Positions 60,535-64,000 of a stretch of DNA of 64,000 nucleotides are shown piece after piece (the stretch's first letter is position 1; each line of letters starts with the position of its first letter). Origin of the DNA: Phycisphaeraceae bacterium (GTDB lineage Bacteria; Planctomycetota; Phycisphaerae; Phycisphaerales; Phycisphaeraceae). A program made the position numbers and the translations under genes. Where the stretch lies: NCBI GenBank assembly GCA_028284155.1, contig JANQSF010000125.1, positions 1 to 64,000 on the forward strand, given 5' to 3'. The notes under the pieces are model-generated. The model saw only the letters and a program-made list of their open reading frames with translations, was not told the origin of the DNA and made no database searches.

Positions 60535-61560
60535 TCAGAGCCGATCTTTGGCGGCGATGGGGCGGAGCACTTTGAACGCGCGGTTGCCGCGGTATTGGCC
60601 GAGATGGCCGATGAACTTCGGCCGATCTTCGATCGCCAGCGCCAACGGCGCACCGGACGGCTTCGTCGTGGTGATCACGTCGCCGACTTGCAGGTTCATC
60701 AGGTCGGTCAGCCGGATGTCCGTCTCGGCCAGCGTGGCCTTGACGGTGAGCCGGGCTGAGTCGAGTCGGCCGGCCACGCGCTGGCGCAGGTGCGTCGCCT
60801 TTCGGCCGCGGTTGTATGCGGCCCATGTCTGATTGCTCAGCTTCTCGACGACCGGCTCGATCACGTTGTATGGGATGCACAGGCTTGCCGTGCCGGCTCG
60901 GCCGTTCATCTTCAACTCGAATCCGACGACCACGACGACCTCGTTCGGTGGGACGATCTGGACAAGTTGCGGGTTGCTCTCGGTCTCGGTCTGTTTGAAC
61001 GTCAGGTCCATGACGTTCTCCCACGCCTCGGCCAGGCTGCGTTCGGCTCGGCCGAGGATCTTGCCGACCAGCCGCTGCTCAATGGCCGTCAGCGGGCGTT
61101 GCGGGATGAACAGGTCGGCGTTCGACCCGCCCAGCAGGCGGTCGATGATCGGATAGATGATCAGCGGGCTGAGCTCGAGGCAGATGTTGCCTTCAAGCGG
61201 CTCGGCCTTGAGCAGGTTGAAACTCGTCGGGTTGGGCAGCGAGTGGGTGAACTCGCTAAAGGTCATCTGCTCGATGTGGGCGACCTTGACCTCGACGATG
61301 GTCCGCATGAAGCCGGACAGGGCCGCGCCGAAATTTCGGGCGAACCCGTCGTGCAGGTTTTCCAGCGCCCGCATCTGGTCCTTGCTGACGCGCTCGGGTC
61401 GCTTGAAGTCGTAGGGGCGGATTTCGACCGTCGCGGCGTCGCGGGTGCCGTGCCGGGAGAAGATCGCCGACTCGCGTGGAACCTCGTCTTCCTCGATCTC
61501 GCCGCTGCTGACGGCGGCCATGAGGGCGTCAATATCGTTCTGGTCGAGATTGTCCATCAT
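60535..61560 (-). CDS. fliM: Flagellar motor switch protein FliM
   Basis: 341 aa. The N-terminal LDQNDIDALMAAV is the CheY-binding motif of FliM. Then YDFKRPERVSKDQMRALENL, HDGFARNFGAALSGFMRTIV, SPLIIYPIIDRLLGG and the SpoA domain at the C-terminus (LAETDIRLTDLMNLQVGDVI). Part of the flagellar switch complex and controls rotation direction. fliN or other flagellar genes are not adjacent, an isolated placement. Confidence 0.95.
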   Translation of the reverse strand: MMDNLDQNDIDALMAAVSSGEIEEDEVPRESAIFSRHGTRDAATVEIRPYDFKRPERVSKDQMRALENLHDGFARNFGAALSGFMRTIVEVKVAHIEQMTFSEFTHSLPNPTSFNLLKAEPLEGNICLELSPLIIYPIIDRLLGGSNADLFIPQRPLTAIEQRLVGKILGRAERSLAEAWENVMDLTFKQTETESNPQLVQIVPPNEVVVVVGFELKMNGRAGTASLCIPYNVIEPVVEKLSNQTWAAYNRGRKATHLRQRVAGRLDSARLTVKATLAETDIRLTDLMNLQVGDVITTTKPSGAPLALAIEDRPKFIGHLGQYRGNRAFKVLRPIAAKDRL

Positions 61561-61680
61561 GGCGAGGTCGAATAAGCCGGGGCCGACGCGGGTTGAAGGC
61601 TATGGTGTTTAGGGTCTTATCGGGTTGCGGCGGCGGATCGCTGTAGCCACGGAACGCCCCCAGCGGGCAGGACGCGACCG

Positions 61681-63801
61681 ATGGATCAATCGAAGACGAC
61701 AAACAGGCGATGGGTGGTCTGCACAGCCTTGCTGTGCGTGCTCGGTCGGGTGACGATCGCCGGTGCGCAGTTCGACGATGCGCTGCCCGGGCCGGACCAG
61801 GTATTTCCGTCGGACAAGCAGCCGGCCGATGGCGGATTCGACATACCCGGCCTGTTTCCAAACCAGAAACCCAACACATCGGAGGCCGCGGTCGAGGTTT
61901 CGGTCGTCCCGGCCAGCCGGCGGGTCGCGCAGGGCGCGGACCTGATGGTCGCGATCGTCCTCGACCATGCGCCGGGGTTTCACGTCCACCCGAATAAGAT
62001 CGTGCTGCCCGACGGGGCCGACGCCCAAGGCCTGATCGCGACAGAGATTGCTGTTGTCGGTGGTGACGAGACCGTACTGACCCCATATGTCAATCTCATC
62101 AAGTGGCCGGAAACGCACGACATTATGGTCGAGTTTTTCGCGACGCCGGAACCAGTTCCATACGGGGTCTATAAGGGCAAGGCTGTCGCCTACCTTCCGG
62201 TGACCGTCGCGGCCGACGCACCGCTTGGCGAGGCGACGCTGACGCTCTTGATTAAGTTGCAGGCTTGCAACGACACGGAATGTCTGTTCCCTGCCGAGAT
62301 CAAACGTGAGTTGACTGTCACGGTCATGACCGTGGCCGAACTCGCCAAGACGCGCGGCGACGACAAGGTCGACGAGGAACTGTTCGAGGGCTTCCCATCC
62401 GACGTTTGGCCGCGCATCCGCGCGGGAGACACGGGGCCTGACCTCGTCGAGTTCGAGTTGTTCGGTTGGGATTTCGAGATCGACGCCAGCGGCTGGGGCA
62501 TGGCGTTGCTGCTCATCGTTGCGGCGGTGGGCGGCTTCCTGCTCAACCTCACGCCGTGTGTGTTGCCCGTCATCCCGATCAAGATCATGGGGCTGAGTCA
62601 GTCGGCTGGCAACCGGGCACGCTGCCTGTTGCTCGGCGCTGTGATGTTCAGCGGCGTCGTGGCGTTCTGGCTTGCGCTGGGCGGCGTGATTGCCGGGTCG
62701 GTCCATGCGGCGGCGCAGGCGGTCGCGAGCAACGAGTCGGCCACGGGCGGCATCACCTCGACGAACCAACTGTTCCAGTACCCCGCGTTCACCATCGGCG
62801 TCGGCGTGATCATCGCCGTCATGGCCGTGGGCATGTGCGGCCTGTTCGCCGTGCGTTTGCCGCAGTTTGTCTACAAGCTCAACCCGAAGCATGACAGCGT
62901 GGTCGGGTCGTTCGGGTTCGGCATCATGACGGCCGTGCTGTCCACGCCGTGCACCGCCCCGTTCATGGGCGCCGCGGCGGCCTGGGCGGCCGGGCAGCAT
63001 TGGTTCACGACGCTGGTGGTCTTCGCCGCGATCGGTTTTGGCATGGCGTTGCCGTACCTCGTCCTCGCGGCGTTCCCGGCGTTAGTTGAACGTATGCCGC
63101 GCACCGGGCCGGCCAGCGAGTTGATCAAGCAGGTCATGGGCGTGCTGATGCTCGCGGCCGCGGCCTACTTCATCGGCTCGGGTGTCAGCGGCCTGCTCCA
63201 GACACCGCCAGACCCGCCGAGCAAGCTGTTCTGGTGGGTCGTCATGGGCTTGGCCGTCGCGGCCGGCGGTTGGCTGGCGATCCGAACGTTCGCGCTGACT
63301 CACTCGATTGGCAAGCGCGTCGTGTTTGGCTCGCTCGGCCTGCTCATGGCGTTCGCCGGGGCGAGCGCCGGGATCAGCCTCACCTCGCCCGGCCCGATCG
63401 AGTGGACTTATTACACGCCGCAACGTTTCGACCAGGCGGTCAAGGACGGCAACATCATCGTCATGGATTTCACGGCTGAATGGTGCGCCAACTGCAAGAC
63501 GCTGGAGCACACCGTGCTTTACACGGACAAGGTCGTCGAACTCACCCGTCAGCCCGGCGTCATCCCGATGAAGGTCGACCTGACCGGCAACAACGTCGAA
63601 GGCAACGCCCGCCTCAACGCGCTCGGCCGACGTGCCATCCCGTTGCTGGCCGTCTTCGACGCCAACGGCAAGGTCGTCTGGCAAAACGATTTCTACACCG
63701 TCAACGACGTCCTCTCGGCCGTGGCCGAGGCGCAAGGCAACACGGCAACGGCGCGGAACGACGGCGTTGGCGAGGTTTCCGGTTCGGGCACGGGCGGTTA
63801 A
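61681..63801 (+). CDS. dsbD: Thiol:disulfide interchange protein DsbD
   Basis: 706 aa. A signal peptide is followed by an N-terminal DsbD-alpha-like domain with the pair in LQACNDTECLFPAEIKRELT. The transmembrane domain (residues ~275-560) has GGFLLNLTPCVLPVIPIKIM and VLSTPCTAPFMGAAAAWAAG, whose cysteines carry electrons across the membrane. The C-terminal thioredoxin-like domain has FTAEWCANCKTLEH with C602 and C605. It brings reducing power from cytoplasmic thioredoxin to the periplasm. All three cysteine pairs are intact. Confidence 0.95.
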   Translation: MDQSKTTNRRWVVCTALLCVLGRVTIAGAQFDDALPGPDQVFPSDKQPADGGFDIPGLFPNQKPNTSEAAVEVSVVPASRRVAQGADLMVAIVLDHAPGFHVHPNKIVLPDGADAQGLIATEIAVVGGDETVLTPYVNLIKWPETHDIMVEFFATPEPVPYGVYKGKAVAYLPVTVAADAPLGEATLTLLIKLQACNDTECLFPAEIKRELTVTVMTVAELAKTRGDDKVDEELFEGFPSDVWPRIRAGDTGPDLVEFELFGWDFEIDASGWGMALLLIVAAVGGFLLNLTPCVLPVIPIKIMGLSQSAGNRARCLLLGAVMFSGVVAFWLALGGVIAGSVHAAAQAVASNESATGGITSTNQLFQYPAFTIGVGVIIAVMAVGMCGLFAVRLPQFVYKLNPKHDSVVGSFGFGIMTAVLSTPCTAPFMGAAAAWAAGQHWFTTLVVFAAIGFGMALPYLVLAAFPALVERMPRTGPASELIKQVMGVLMLAAAAYFIGSGVSGLLQTPPDPPSKLFWWVVMGLAVAAGGWLAIRTFALTHSIGKRVVFGSLGLLMAFAGASAGISLTSPGPIEWTYYTPQRFDQAVKDGNIIVMDFTAEWCANCKTLEHTVLYTDKVVELTRQPGVIPMKVDLTGNNVEGNARLNALGRRAIPLLAVFDANGKVVWQNDFYTVNDVLSAVAEAQGNTATARNDGVGEVSGSGTGG

Positions 63802-63810
63802 ACTCCGCCC

Positions 63811-64000
63811 ATGGACATCCACGCCAAACTCAACGACATGGGATTGAAGCTTCCGCCTGCGCCGAAACCGGGCGCGGTTTATGTGCCGGCGGTGCAGGCG
63901 GGCGACCTGGTCATCGTGGCTGGGCAGGTGCCGTTTGTGGAGGGCAAGGTCGTGCAGACCGGGCCGGTGCCGTCGGCCACGTCGATTGCCGAGGCGCAGG
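63811..64000 (+). CDS. RidA-family protein, partial at window edge
   Basis: First 63 codons from ATG 63811: GLKLPPAPKPGAVYVPAVQA, then GDLVIVAGQVPFVEGKVVQT and the start of SATSIAEAQ. This matches the YjgF/RidA family, which destroys reactive enamine/imine intermediates. It starts 9 bp behind dsbD, probably the same transcript. The C-terminal part is outside the window. Confidence 0.9.
   Translation, partial: MDIHAKLNDMGLKLPPAPKPGAVYVPAVQAGDLVIVAGQVPFVEGKVVQTGPVPSATSIAEAQ

Overview
The window looks like part of the chromosome of a GC-rich planctomycete, most likely class Phycisphaerae. Support comes from an LEPR-x-LL surface protein, PEP-CTERM sorting tags including a P-[ST]-PAAAGLGLPLLGLLG variant, a zinc-ribbon membrane protein with CPRCGYDLR, many small lipoproteins, and many dispersed palindromic repeats. 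This placement is inference from protein features; no 16S gene is present.

Layout. (1) 1-7279, minus strand: the first ~2,426 codons of a giant secreted LEPR-x-LL protein that runs off the left edge. (2) 7985-18240: a ~10.2 kb integrative element inserted at the 3' end of a tRNA-Arg(CCT) gene and bounded by a perfect 23-bp direct repeat. It carries four secreted proteins with cell-envelope sorting tags, a DUF5681-like protein, a possibly frameshifted membrane protein, a 292-aa unknown, an AlpA/excisionase-type HTH protein, a PrimPol primase, a small XRE-type HTH protein and a tyrosine integrase. (3) 18352-35188: housekeeping and envelope genes, including an M48 protease, SppA, two tandem paralogous CGEC proteins, IspE, a metallophosphoesterase, GlmS (frameshifted here), a sugar isomerase and an esterase. 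(4) 35317-46048: moaC, recX, a protease-ankyrin fusion, small genes, a PpsR-type kinase/phosphorylase, rplM-rpsI and two related lipoproteins. (5) 46172-54685: a 2,191-aa alpha-2-macroglobulin and a pair of 294-aa secreted paralogues. (6) 54756-64000: pyrK, comF, a third CGEC lipoprotein, pheT, a CHRD PEP-CTERM protein, fliM, dsbD and the start of a RidA-family gene.

Main observation. The integrase reading frame crosses the attachment core. In the integrated state the gene stops inside the tRNA (431 aa). The other end of the element, read in the same frame across the same 23-bp core, supplies a helical 60-aa tail. Excision would therefore rebuild a ~490-aa integrase. A second perfect 23-bp repeat, used in different reading frames at the two ends, flanks the core and is a candidate pair of integrase arm sites. 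The element also contains a portable 3' module (sorting tag plus terminator) that is nearly identical in otherwise unrelated genes.

Outside the element, intergenic DNA is full of imperfect palindromes from at least seven families. One family (core AAGCCGCAAGCGGC) also lies inside the metallophosphoesterase and glmS genes. I saw none of these families inside the element.
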